From positions 124,001 to 188,000 of the forward strand of contig NZ_VLPS01000010.1 in assembly GCF_007570865.1 (NCBI RefSeq): a stretch of DNA of 64,000 nucleotides, in the 5' to 3' direction. A program made the position numbers and the translations under genes. This DNA is from Atlantibacter subterraneus (lineage in GTDB: Bacteria > Pseudomonadota > Gammaproteobacteria > Enterobacterales > Enterobacteriaceae). How positions within the stretch are numbered: the first letter of the stretch is position 1; every line of letters begins with the position of its first letter. This document shows, piece after piece, positions 36,762-45,960 of this stretch. Under the pieces are notes generated by a model. The model saw only the letters and a list, made by a program, of their open reading frames with translations. It was not told the origin of the DNA and searched no databases.

Positions 36762-36775
36762 AATTCGAGTTAGCA
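36758..36775. promoter_or_regulatory. LacI-type operator 2 (fucI side)
   Basis: TGCTAATTCGAGTTAGCA is a near-perfect palindrome sharing GCTAA-TCG-GTTAGC with the copy at 36519. It overlaps the -10 box and the predicted start of fucI transcription. Confidence 0.65.
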
Positions 36776-36864
36776 AATTTACCCTTCGGGCCGTTTGGTG
36801 CGGCGATTTTGTCGCAGCGGTGTGGTATCGACCTGAAACGATCTCAAAAATATGAGGAATAACA

Positions 36865-38634
36865 ATGACTACCCTACCGAAAATCGGCATTCGCCCGGTC
36901 ATCGATGGCCGCAGAATGGGCGTGCGCGAATCCTTAGAACAGCAAACCATGGACATGGCGAAAGCCACTGCGCAACTGCTGGCTGAGCAATTACGCCACC
37001 CGTGCGGCGCGACCGTGGAGTGCGTAATCGCCGATACCTGTATTGCCGGCATGGCGGAATCCGCCGCCTGCGATCAAAAGTTCAGCACCCACAACGTCGG
37101 CCTGACCATTACGGTTACGCCGTGCTGGTGCTACGGCAGTGAAACCATCGATATGGACCCGATGCGCCCGAAAGCGATTTGGGGATTCAACGGCACTGAA
37201 CGCCCTGGCGCGGTTTACCTGGCGGCGGCGTTAGCGGCCCACAACCAGAAAGGGCTGCCGGCGTTTTCGATATACGGTCACGACGTGCAGGACGCGGGCG
37301 ACACCGACATCCCGCAGGATGTGCAGGAAAAACTGCTGCGCTTCGCCCGTGCCGGGCTGGCGGTGGCCAGCATGAAGGGCAAAAGCTATCTGTCGCTGGG
37401 CGGCGTGTCGATGGGCATCGCCGGCTCGATTGTCGATCACAACTTCTTTGAATCTTATCTCGGCATGAAGGTGCAGGCCGTCGATATGACCGAGCTGCGC
37501 CGCCGCATCGATCACAAGATCTACGACGAGCAGGAGCTGGAACTGGCGGTGAGCTGGGCCGATCAGCATTTCCGCTTTGGCGAAGATAAAAACGCCGAGC
37601 AATACCGCCGCGATGAGCAGGCCAACCGGGCGATCCTGCGCGAAAGCCTGCTGATGGCGATTTGCATCCGCGACATGATGCAGGGCAACCGCAAACTGGC
37701 GGAAATGGGGCGTGTGGAAGAGTCTCTGGGCTACAACGCCATCGCCGCCGGTTTCCAGGGGCAGCGCCACTGGACCGATCAATATCCGAATGGCGACACC
37801 GCCGAAGCGCTGTTGAACAGCTCTTTCGACTGGAACGGCGTGCGTCAGCCCTATGTGGTGGCGACGGAAAACGACAGCCTGAACGGCGTCTCGATGCTGT
37901 TTGGTCATCTGCTTACCGGCACCGCCCAGGTGTTTGCCGATGTGCGCACCTACTGGTCCGCCGAGGCGGTGGAACGCGTTACCGGGCATAAACTCACCGG
38001 CCATGCGGAGCAGGGCATCATCCACCTGATTAACTCGGGTTCGGCGGCACTGGACGGCACCTGCCGCCAGCAGGATGAAAATGGCAAGCCGACCATGAAG
38101 CCGCACTGGCAAATCAGCCAGCAGGAGGCCGATGCCTGTCTGGCAGCGACGGAATGGTGTACCGCGGTGCACGAGTATTTCCGCGGCGGCGGTTTTTCAT
38201 CACGCTTCCTGACCCAGGGCGGCGTGCCGTTCACCCTGAGCCGCATCAACCTGGTGAAAGGCATTGGGCCGGTGTTGCAAATCGCCGAAGGCTGGAGCGT
38301 TGAGCTGCCGAAAGCCGTTCACGATACCCTTGATAAACGCACCGACTCCTCCTGGCCGACCACCTGGTTTGCGCCGCGCGTGACCGGCAACGGCCCGTTC
38401 CGCGACGTCTATTCGGTGATGGCGAACTGGGGCGCTAACCACGGGGTATGGACCATCGGGCACGTGGGTGCGGATCTGATTACCCTGGCCTCGATGCTGC
38501 GCATTCCGGTATGCATGCATAACGTTGATGACGAGGCGATTTATCGTCCCACCGCCTGGGCCGCCCACGGCATGGACAGCGAAGGCCAGGACTATCGCGC
38601 CTGCGAAAATTACGGACCATTGTACAAACGCTAA
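36865..38634 (+). CDS. fucI: L-fucose isomerase FucI
   Basis: 589 residues (E. coli 591). It converts L-fucose to L-fuculose (also D-arabinose to D-ribulose) as a manganese-dependent cytoplasmic hexamer. The whole protein follows the FucI family, starting with the [20 protein letters not shown] block and including [30 protein letters not shown] and [18 protein letters not shown] (a metal-binding His region). GAGG lies ahead of the ATG. It is the first gene of the plus-strand arm, followed by a terminator-like hairpin and fucK. Confidence 0.97.
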   Translation: MTTLPKIGIRPVIDGRRMGVRESLEQQTMDMAKATAQLLAEQLRHPCGATVECVIADTCIAGMAESAACDQKFSTHNVGLTITVTPCWCYGSETIDMDPMRPKAIWGFNGTERPGAVYLAAALAAHNQKGLPAFSIYGHDVQDAGDTDIPQDVQEKLLRFARAGLAVASMKGKSYLSLGGVSMGIAGSIVDHNFFESYLGMKVQAVDMTELRRRIDHKIYDEQELELAVSWADQHFRFGEDKNAEQYRRDEQANRAILRESLLMAICIRDMMQGNRKLAEMGRVEESLGYNAIAAGFQGQRHWTDQYPNGDTAEALLNSSFDWNGVRQPYVVATENDSLNGVSMLFGHLLTGTAQVFADVRTYWSAEAVERVTGHKLTGHAEQGIIHLINSGSAALDGTCRQQDENGKPTMKPHWQISQQEADACLAATEWCTAVHEYFRGGGFSSRFLTQGGVPFTLSRINLVKGIGPVLQIAEGWSVELPKAVHDTLDKRTDSSWPTTWFAPRVTGNGPFRDVYSVMANWGANHGVWTIGHVGADLITLASMLRIPVCMHNVDDEAIYRPTAWAAHGMDSEGQDYRACENYGPLYKR

Positions 38635-38641
38635 CCGAATT

Positions 38642-38671
38642 CGGGGCGGCCTGCGGGTCGCCCCGTTTTTT
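38642..38671 (+). terminator. terminator-like hairpin between fucI and fucK
   Basis: A GC-rich stem (GGGGCGGCC pairing with GGTCGCCCC) is followed by GTTTTTT, eight bases after the fucI stop. fucK begins only about 12 bases later. It probably works as a partial terminator that lowers fucKU expression relative to fucI. Confidence 0.65.
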
Positions 38672-38682
38672 CAGGAGAGTTG

Positions 38683-40116
38683 ATGATGCAAGACGCGGTT
38701 CTGGTGCTCGACTGTGGTGCCACCAACGTGCGGGCGATTGCGGTAGATAACCGGGGGCAAATTCTGGCCAAGGGCGTGGTCGCCAATGCCAGCGAGCCCG
38801 CCGCCGAAGATCCCGCCTGGCATAACTGGTCCCTCGATCATATTCTTCAGCGGTTTCAGCAATGCTGCCAGCAAATCGCCCCGCAGCTGGCCGGGCTGAA
38901 TCTGCGCGCCATGACCGTCACCACCTTTGGTGTGGACGGCGCGCTAACCGACGCTCAGGGCAAGCTGCTGTATCCGATAATCAGCTGGAAATGCCCGCGT
39001 ACCGTGCCGGTGATGAATGACATTGCGCGAATCATTGATCCGCATACCCTTCAGCAAATTTCCGGCATCGGGCAGTTCAGCTTCAATACGCTGTATAAGC
39101 TGCTTTGGCTTAAGCACAACCAGCCGCAGGCGCTGGAAAACGCCCATGCCTGGCTGTTTATCTCCTCGCTGATTAACCAACGCCTGACCGGTGAATTCAC
39201 CACCGACCGCACCATGGCGGGCACCAGTCAACTGATAGATTTGCATACCGGCGAGTTTAGCGACGTGATATTACAGCGGGCGGGCATCCCGGCGCGGCTG
39301 TTCCCGCGCCAGGTTGCGCCGGGTGACGTGGTGGGCGAACTGCGCCCGCAGATGGCGGATTTTCTCGGCATTCGCCCCGGTATTCCGGTGATTGCCGCCG
39401 GGCACGATACGCAGTTCGCGCTGTTTGGCTCCGGTGCGGGGCTGGGCGAGCCGGTGCTGTCTTCCGGCACATGGGAAATCCTGATGGTGCGCAGCGCGCA
39501 AATTAATACCGCTTTACTGCCGCAGTACCCGGGCTCCACCTGCGAGCTGGATAGCCATCCGGCGTGGTTTAACCCCGGCCTGCAGTGGCTGGCGTCGGGC
39601 GTGCTGGAATGGGTGCGTAAAAGCTGGTGGCCGCAAGGCGAGGGTGCGGTGGTGTATCAGCAGATGATGACGGAAGCGGCGGTATTACCGCCGGGCGCGC
39701 AGGGCGTCACCATGCAGGGCAATCTGCTGGAGGGCAGCGACTCCGGTTGGCGCGGCGTGACCCTGAACACCACCCGCGGCCATTTTTACCGGGCAGCGCT
39801 GGAGAATCTCACCTGGCAACTGAAAAACAATCTCCAGGTGCTGGAAACCCTCGGCGGCTTTCGCGCGCGGGAGCTGCTGCTGGTAGGCGGCGGCAGCCGC
39901 AATATGCTATGGAACCAAATGAAAGCCGATATTCTCGAGCTGCCCATTAAAATACTCAGTGAAGCAGAAACCACGGTGGTGGGCGCGGCGCTGTACGCCT
40001 GGGCGGGCTGCGGCGAGTTTGCCAGTGCGGATGCGGCGCGCGCCAGCCTGGAATGGAGTTATCGCACCCTCTGGCCTGGCGAGCAGCGCGATCTGTGGAA
40101 AACCCTAAGGAGCTAA
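38683..40116 (+). CDS. fucK: L-fuculokinase FucK
   Basis: 477 residues from the ATG at 38683 (AGGAGA just upstream; the next codon is also ATG). FGGY-family sugar kinase that phosphorylates L-fuculose at O-1. The N-terminal phosphate-binding motif is [17 protein letters not shown], the nucleotide-binding region includes SSGTWEILM, and [19 protein letters not shown] is the C-terminal adenosine motif. It ends two bases before fucU. Confidence 0.96.
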   Translation: MMQDAVLVLDCGATNVRAIAVDNRGQILAKGVVANASEPAAEDPAWHNWSLDHILQRFQQCCQQIAPQLAGLNLRAMTVTTFGVDGALTDAQGKLLYPIISWKCPRTVPVMNDIARIIDPHTLQQISGIGQFSFNTLYKLLWLKHNQPQALENAHAWLFISSLINQRLTGEFTTDRTMAGTSQLIDLHTGEFSDVILQRAGIPARLFPRQVAPGDVVGELRPQMADFLGIRPGIPVIAAGHDTQFALFGSGAGLGEPVLSSGTWEILMVRSAQINTALLPQYPGSTCELDSHPAWFNPGLQWLASGVLEWVRKSWWPQGEGAVVYQQMMTEAAVLPPGAQGVTMQGNLLEGSDSGWRGVTLNTTRGHFYRAALENLTWQLKNNLQVLETLGGFRARELLLVGGGSRNMLWNQMKADILELPIKILSEAETTVVGAALYAWAGCGEFASADAARASLEWSYRTLWPGEQRDLWKTLRS

Positions 40117-40118
40117 TC

Positions 40119-40547
40119 ATGCTAAAAACCATATCGCCGTTAATCTCTCCGGATCTGCTGAAAGTGCTGGCGGAGATGGGCCATGGTGATGAGATTATTT
40201 TTGCCGATGCCCACTTCCCGGCACACAGCCTCGGGCCGCAGACGCTGCGCGCCGACGGCTCGACGGTGAGCGAGCTATTGGCCGCCGTGATCCCGCTGTT
40301 TGAGCTCGACAGCTACGCGCCACCGCTGGCGATGATGGCACCGGTAGAGGGCGATGAACTCGATCCTGCCGTGGAAGCCCGCTATCGCGAGGCGCTGTTC
40401 AACGGCCAGCCGGGGCCGGAAATCGAGCGTATCGATCGTTACGCGTTTTACGACCGGGCCCGCAAGGCGTATGCCATCGTGGTGACGCGGGAATGCGCGA
40501 AGTACGGCAATATTTTGCTCAAGAAAGGCGTCACTCCGCTCAAATAA
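40119..40547 (+). CDS. fucU: L-fucose mutarotase FucU
   Basis: 142 residues (E. coli 140). RbsD/FucU family enzyme that interconverts the anomers of L-fucose, speeding entry into the pathway. Diagnostic segments are [20 protein letters not shown] (catalytic His and Asp) near residue 16 and a C-terminal GNILLKKGV. The AAGGAG site is within the end of fucK, and the ATG follows the fucK stop by two bases. Last gene of the fucIKU arm. Confidence 0.96.
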   Translation: MLKTISPLISPDLLKVLAEMGHGDEIIFADAHFPAHSLGPQTLRADGSTVSELLAAVIPLFELDSYAPPLAMMAPVEGDELDPAVEARYREALFNGQPGPEIERIDRYAFYDRARKAYAIVVTRECAKYGNILLKKGVTPLK

Positions 40548-40571
40548 TCACCATCATTGATGACCTGTCAC

Positions 40572-40595
40572 TTGCGCCAGGATAAGCTGGCGCAA
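40572..40595. terminator. hairpin after fucU
   Basis: TTGCGCCAG / CTGGCGCAA, a perfect nine-base stem with a six-base loop, 24 bases after the fucU stop. No good T-run follows, though a second small hairpin (CGGGTTTACCCG) does. Confidence 0.45.
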
Positions 40596-40612
40596 CACGG
40601 GTTTACCCGCGC

Positions 40613-40664
40613 AATTGTCATTCAGACTATTCATAGTCAAATCGACACTATTAAAATGACAATT
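40613..40664. promoter_or_regulatory. nested inverted repeats upstream of yeaR
   Basis: AATTGTCATT (40613-40622) is repeated inverted as AATGACAATT (40655-40664), and inside lies GACTAT-TC-ATAGTC (40625-40638). A possible NsrR half-site AAGATGC lies further on at 40721-40727. NarL/NsrR-type control is expected for yeaR from E. coli, but these repeats have no assigned regulator. Confidence 0.4.
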
Positions 40665-40766
40665 TTTCTCATCTGTATTTTTTAGTTAGTTGATTTTGTT
40701 GGTTTTTATTTTTGGCATGGAAGATGCAGAGCAAAGTTAAATAACTTAACTTTTGAGGTAAGACTC

Positions 40767-41126
40767 ATGGCACATCGCATTCCTGCAGAATATAAACACA
40801 CCCGTTCTACCGCTTTCTTTGACAGTTCTACGGTTCCCCAGGCGCTGTTAACCCATCACAACACCAAAAAAGATGTCTATGGTCGCCTTTCCGTTATGCG
40901 CGGCGCGGTAAAATATATCGGTTTTAAAAACGAGCACGACCAGACGCCGGAAATTGAAGTTATTATTAATGAAGGGCAGTTTGGCGTTAGCCCGCCGCAG
41001 TACTGGCATCGCATTGAGCTGCTGACGCCGGACACCTATTTCAACATCGACTTTTTCGCCGCCCCGGATGCCGAGCTGGATGGCAAAGGGTTTGGCCAGG
41101 TGGTGCAGACCAAAAGCAGCAACTGA
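40767..41126 (+). CDS. yeaR: DUF1971 cupin-like protein YeaR
   Basis: 119 residues, matching the small beta-barrel YeaR/TehB-like DUF1971 family (PxxxWHRIE near residue 75, FFAAP near the C-terminus). In E. coli yeaR is induced by nitrate, nitrite and NO through NarL and NsrR and is paired with yoaG. Here the partner is ygbA, 12 bases downstream, another NO-induced gene. Biochemical role is unresolved, with a link to nitrosative stress and tellurite or nitrite resistance suggested for relatives. Confidence 0.85.
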   Translation: MAHRIPAEYKHTRSTAFFDSSTVPQALLTHHNTKKDVYGRLSVMRGAVKYIGFKNEHDQTPEIEVIINEGQFGVSPPQYWHRIELLTPDTYFNIDFFAAPDAELDGKGFGQVVQTKSSN

Positions 41127-41138
41127 CAGGAGAACATC

Positions 41139-41477
41139 ATGGGTGCGCGCCTCGATCGTGAAAAGCTCACTATCCAGAAAATGATTGCGCTGTATCAGCG
41201 CAAAAGCCCGCAGGCGCTGGCGGAGCCCGCCCATTATCAGGCGCTGTATGACTATGCCATGAAGCGCCTTGATAAATGCGTCTTTGGGGATAACAAGCCC
41301 GCCTGCCGCCAGTGCCCGATCCACTGTTATCAACCCGCCAAACGGGAAGAGATGAAGCAAATTATGCGCTGGGCGGGGCCGAAGATGTTATGGCGGCATC
41401 CGATTTTGACTCTCCATCATCTGATTGACGATCGCGCACCGGTGCCGGAAATTCCCGAAAAGTATCGCAAAAAGTAA
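41139..41477 (+). CDS. ygbA: YgbA family, nitrous/nitric oxide-stimulated promoter protein
   Basis: 112 residues with four cysteines, of which three cluster as CVFGDNKPACRQCPIHCY around residues 46-63, a probable metal or Fe-S site. The family is known in E. coli as a NsrR-regulated, NO-induced gene. It begins with AGGAGAAC ahead of the ATG and sits in an operon with yeaR. Function unknown at the molecular level. A hairpin (41473-41497, GTAAGC paired with GCTTAC) overlaps its stop and may end the transcript. Confidence 0.82.
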   Translation: MGARLDREKLTIQKMIALYQRKSPQALAEPAHYQALYDYAMKRLDKCVFGDNKPACRQCPIHCYQPAKREEMKQIMRWAGPKMLWRHPILTLHHLIDDRAPVPEIPEKYRKK

Positions 41478-41513
41478 GCGGCTTGCCGCTGCTTACCTGC
41501 GATGTGTTTTAGG

Positions 41514-41566
41514 TGCTATACCAATGTTTACAGTAAAGAACGTTATACGCGTATAGCATCTTTACT
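41514..41566. repeat. stacked palindromes in the AT-rich gap before the fimbrial operon
   Basis: The 529 bases between ygbA and the fimbrial operon contain no gene. Within them TGCTATAC (41514) pairs with GTATAGCA (41551), AGTAAAG (41532) with CTTTACT (41560), and TATACGCGTATA (41544-41555) is a perfect palindrome. The rest is AT-rich and featureless apart from the promoter that must serve the fimbrial genes. Confidence 0.4.
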
Positions 41567-42006
41567 AATGTTCAATTAATTAACGACACCAGCCCCTTAT
41601 TCCCCCATACAGGTTTAGCCTGCCATTATCCCTTCAAAAATATTATCTGTGTTTATTGAAGTTAATAGTAATGTCGCTGGTTTTTTTAATTGGATTTATA
41701 TCCGGAAGTAAAAAATTAATTTCTCTTTTATCAGAAAGAGGTCAATTAATGATACGGGTTTATTCTTAAAATATATGGATGTGACTAACGTATTTTATAA
41801 TATTGAATTTCAGAAAGGAAAGTAAATTTATATCGCTTGTGCACAAATACACACTAACTCTCATAGATATTGAAACCAGAGTTATTAATATATACCCGCC
41901 GGTAAACTTTGGCGATTAATAATTGAGAATTAATGTATGGCATAACGCTTTAGCATTAACAAATTAATCATCTATAACTATCGAATTAAAACAGTAAGGA
42001 TACATC

Positions 42007-42585
42007 ATGAAAAAACTGACATTAGTGGCGCTGACTGCTTTTGCGGCAATATCTTCTTTCACCGCAGAGGCAAAGGATGGGCAATTCCACTTCAGAGGGC
42101 AAATTACTACCGCACCCTGCGGTGTGATTGTTCCTAATGGTGGCTATGTTCAAATGAATGAGTGGGCGACCAGTGAATTAAAACAGGATACTGCGACTAC
42201 CCTGCAAGGCCGTTCCGTGCCTTTTTCTATTCAACTGGTTGATTGTGATACTAGCGTAACCACAAAAACCGTTACCACAACGTTTACCGGCCCTCTGGCT
42301 GGCATTAATGGCGCATTCGCGGTATCCAGTCTGGGCAACGATTCCCAGTTCGGCGGCGATAACCGTCAGGCTGGCCAGCCGGCAACCGCGACTGGCGTTG
42401 GTTTGAAACTCTTTAATGCAGATAACACTGCGTTGAATGCCGGTGCAGCATCAACGGCAGTCACCTTTACGCCTCAAACAACATTGAGCTTCCAGGCGGC
42501 CTACGTCTATACCGGTGCCAGCGCTTCTGCAGCAACCGCGGGTTACGCCGACTCTGACGTGGATTTTACGCTTAATTATCTGTAA
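42007..42585 (+). CDS. major fimbrial subunit (FimA-like)
   Basis: 192 residues with a signal peptide (MKKLTLVALTAFAAISSFTAEA). The mature protein has the pilin pattern: a cysteine pair spanning the N-terminal half (C38 and C80), the FxGxITxxPCG start and the C-terminal penultimate-Tyr-like YADSDVDFTLNYL that donates to the chaperone. AAGGATAC precedes the ATG. First gene of a chaperone-usher operon, followed by a hairpin that may raise its expression over the downstream genes. Confidence 0.9.
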   Translation: MKKLTLVALTAFAAISSFTAEAKDGQFHFRGQITTAPCGVIVPNGGYVQMNEWATSELKQDTATTLQGRSVPFSIQLVDCDTSVTTKTVTTTFTGPLAGINGAFAVSSLGNDSQFGGDNRQAGQPATATGVGLKLFNADNTALNAGAASTAVTFTPQTTLSFQAAYVYTGASASAATAGYADSDVDFTLNYL

Positions 42586-42596
42586 TACCGCAATAA

Positions 42597-42621
42597 GCCG
42601 GGGGAATACTCTTCCCCTGGC
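42597..42621. other. hairpin between pilin and chaperone genes
   Basis: GCC-GGGGAA pairs with TTCCCC-GGC around a short loop, 12 bases after the pilin stop. There is no T-run. Partial terminators or RNA-stabilising hairpins at this place are common in fimbrial operons. Confidence 0.45.
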
Positions 42622-42645
42622 GCTAATAATTTATCAGACAAGGGA

Positions 42646-43368
42646 ATGAAAATGATAAAAGTTAAGCCGCTTCTTGGTGTGGCTTTGCTATTTATAGCAA
42701 ATCATGCGTTAGCTGATGAAAAGAGTGAGTCTGCGGGCAGTTTAAGCATGGGAGCTACGCGCGTCATTTATCGGGCACAGGAAAAAGAAGCTGCAATGCC
42801 GATAATGAACCATACGCATTTAACTTATCTCATTCAGTCCTGGATTGAAGATAAAAATGGTATCCGCGCTAAAGAGTTTGTCGTTACGCCCCCGCTGTTT
42901 CAATTAAAATCACAGAAAAATAGCCAATTAAGAATGGTCGCGGTTGGTAATTTGCCGCAGGACCGGGAGTCTGTTTACTACTTAATCAGTAAAGCAATTC
43001 CCCCGACGCCGGAAGAGAATAAAAACATGCTGCAGTTAGCTATCAAGACGCGCATGAAACTGTTCTATCGCCCTGAAGGGCTACAGGGAAGCCCGGAACA
43101 GAGCGCGGTGTCGTTAATATGGCAGTGCAATAACGACAATATAAAAATTATTAATAACAGTGATTACTCCGTGGTAATAGCAAAACTGGCGACAGCTGCG
43201 AAAAGTGTAACAACTGACAAAGTAATGGATTTGATTAAAGGTGGATTAGTGCCAGCTAAGGATAGTGTAACAGTTAAATTCATATGTCAGTCGAACAGCC
43301 AGATCCGTTACGCTGTTATGAATGATTTTGGTGGGATTACAGACAATTTAACGGCAACCCTACAATAA
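42646..43368 (+). CDS. periplasmic fimbrial chaperone (PapD/FimC family)
   Basis: 240 residues with a signal peptide ending in ANHALA. The PapD fold is shown by LSMGATRVIYRAQEKEAAM (the subunit-binding G1 region), FVVTPPLFQLKSQKNSQLRMV, LPQDRESVYYLISKAIPP, and a C-terminal domain with cysteines typical of FGS chaperones. It captures pilin subunits in the periplasm and brings them to the usher. The ATG follows the pilin hairpin by about 25 bases; the usher gene begins 14 bases after its stop. Confidence 0.9.
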   Translation: MKMIKVKPLLGVALLFIANHALADEKSESAGSLSMGATRVIYRAQEKEAAMPIMNHTHLTYLIQSWIEDKNGIRAKEFVVTPPLFQLKSQKNSQLRMVAVGNLPQDRESVYYLISKAIPPTPEENKNMLQLAIKTRMKLFYRPEGLQGSPEQSAVSLIWQCNNDNIKIINNSDYSVVIAKLATAAKSVTTDKVMDLIKGGLVPAKDSVTVKFICQSNSQIRYAVMNDFGGITDNLTATLQ

Positions 43369-43382
43369 TATTTCAGGAATAC

Positions 43383-45958
43383 ATGGAGCTTCATGTAATC
43401 AGAACGATGACAAATATAATTCCCAAGTATACCAGGGCGATTTTTCACATTCTCTTTATCGGTAGTCTGACTTGTAAAGCAGAAGCTGAGCAATTCAGGT
43501 ATAGTTCGAGGTTTTTGGAAAATATGTCCGGGAATGAAGCTGCCAGCCTGGCGTTGTTATCAGATGATAGTGCACAGTTGCCGGGTAATTACCGAGTAAC
43601 AATCTATTTAAATGGTAAGCCGGTCGAGACAATTGGTAAAAAGAATATTGAATTTTCGTATGCGCCTGATGGATCAGAAAAGGCTGGAAAAAAACTATTC
43701 CCGTGTGTCAATTATACGTTGCTGAAGCAGTTAGGGGTGATGATAAGTAAATACCCTGAGATCGCTAAATTCAATGACGACGAAAATACTTGCATCGCTT
43801 ACAATAAAATCATTGCGGATGCCTCAGCTACCTTTCATTTTGAAGACCAAATATTAGACATCAGTATTCCACAGATTGCGCTGGATAATAAGCCGAGAGG
43901 ATATATTGATCCGTCATTATGGGATGAAGGCATTGCTGCACTTTTTACCAGCTACAATTTTACCGGAAGCCAATACTCAGGCGATAAGTCATCTGGAATG
44001 GATGGGGAAAATAATAATTACTATCTTAATATGCGCAATGGCCTCAATCTCGGTGCCTGGCGTTTACGCAATTATTCGACATGGCAAAAAAGCAATGAGC
44101 AGAAAAGCAGTTATGACAGCATTAATAGCTATTTGCAGCGTGATATAACGCCATTACGGTCGTCTTTTATAATGGGGCAATATAATTCGCCTTCTGCAAT
44201 ATTTAACAGTGTGCAATACAAGGGTATTCAGCTATCCAGTGATGATGACATGTATCCTGACAGCGAACGAGGGTTTGCGCCGACAATCAGGGGGATCGCA
44301 CAATCCAATGCGCAGGTTACCGTTAAACAAGGCGGATACACGATTTATCAAGCTAACGTTGGCGCGGGTGCATTTGAGATAAACGATCTTTATCCCTCAT
44401 CGGGCGGCGGCAATCTGGATGTCATCATTAAAGAGGCTGATGGTACCGAAAGAAAATTTACCCAGCCTTTTGCATCCATCCCTGCGCTGATTCGTGAAAA
44501 GCATATACGCTATTCTGTTGTGCTCGGCGAGTACCGCAGCAACTATCAAGGCGATCGGCCAAAGTTTGTTCAGCAAGAGCTATTCTGGGGCCTGAAACAT
44601 GGCATCACCGTTTATGAGGGCATGCAGCTGGCTGAGCGCTACAAGGCCGTGGCGCTGGGTATTAGTTCGAATCTGGGCCTGTTAGGGGCGCTGTCGGTTG
44701 ATGCAACCTGGGCAAAAACACTATTCAAAAATAGTGCAGAATATACCGGGCAATCGTATCGTTTTCTGTATGCCAAAACATTTCCTGGACAGGAACAAAT
44801 TTGCAGATCCTTGGTTATCGCTATTCGACGAAAAATTTTTATACCCTACAAGAATCAGCGGAATATGACAGTGCTGATAGCAGTTATTATCAGGATAATT
44901 ATCATTTAAGAAGCCAGTTGCAGGGGAATATCACCCAGAATTTTAATGATATTGGTTCAATTTATTTAAATTTTAATCGCCAGCAATACTGGAACAACAA
45001 AACGCAAGATCTGTTTCAGATGGGGTGGAATTCATATATCAAAAATATTTCCTATGGTTTGTCGTACAGCTATAGCAAATCAAATGATTACGATCGTTCA
45101 GACAATATCTTCTCTTTTGAAGTCAGTATTCCTACCAGCATTTTATTAGCCAATTCCTATACGTCTTATAATATGAGTACCAATCATGGTCAAACCCGCC
45201 AACAGATTAGCGTTGGGGGAACGACAAATGATAACAGCGTCAATTATAACGTACAGCAAACTTATATTAATGACGATCCGGGATATGGTGGGTATGCATC
45301 ACTTGGCTATACCGGCTCAGCTCTGAATGCCAGTGCCGGTTATGGTTATGATGCCCATACACATAATTATAATTATAACCTTGAAGGAAGCATAATGGCC
45401 CATAGCGGTGGTATAACCCTGGGACAACCGCTTAATGAAAGCAATAATATTCTGGTTCACACCCCTGATGCTGCTGACGTAATGATTATTAATGGTACGA
45501 ATATTCATACTGACAGATTTGGTTATGCGGTTGTTCCAGGATCGGCTTCTTACCGTATGACTAATATCACGTTGGATACCCGAGGATTAAACGAAAAAAT
45601 CGACATACTTGAGTCCCAGAAGCAGGCTATTCCAACAAAAGGCGCAATTGCCTATGTTGAATTTCCAACGCGAATCGGGAATCGGGTGCTCATGACATTA
45701 TTGTATAAAAATAAGCCCTTGCCTTTTGGTGCCATCGTTACATTAGAAAATGATACAGCAAAGGAACCGCTATCTTCCGTAGTCGGCGATGATGGGCAGG
45801 TATGGCTAACCGGTTTGCAAGAAAAGGGCGCGTTATCCGCTCAGTGGGGAGGAAGCGCAGCGGAAAAATGTCGGGCACCTTACGATCTCCAACTGTCGTT
45901 AGCGAAAGAACAATCGCAGCAAACCACATTTATTAGTAAAACTCAGGAGTGTCTCTGA
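43383..45958 (+). pseudogene. fimbrial outer-membrane usher, frameshifted
   Basis: Two overlapping reading frames together form one FimD/PapC-type usher of about 858 codons. The first (from 43383, signal peptide, FxSxFL start near residue 40, pilin-binding N domain, barrel to SYRFLYAKTFPG) runs on out of frame to 44909. The second continues in a different frame from 44789 (TGTNLQILGYRYST onward) to the C-terminal domains ending at 45958. Removing one base at about 44787-44788, where an FPGTGTN sequence is expected, joins the two. Both halves look intact and unselected for stops, so the loss is recent, or a sequencing error. If real, the fimbria cannot be assembled. Confidence 0.88.
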
Positions 45959-45960
45959 AG

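Noticed and set aside
41514-41566. Invertible fim-type promoter switch or CRISPR-like repeats before the fimbrial operon
   Set aside because: The repeats are short, unequal and too close together; no recombinase gene is adjacent and no regular spacing is present.
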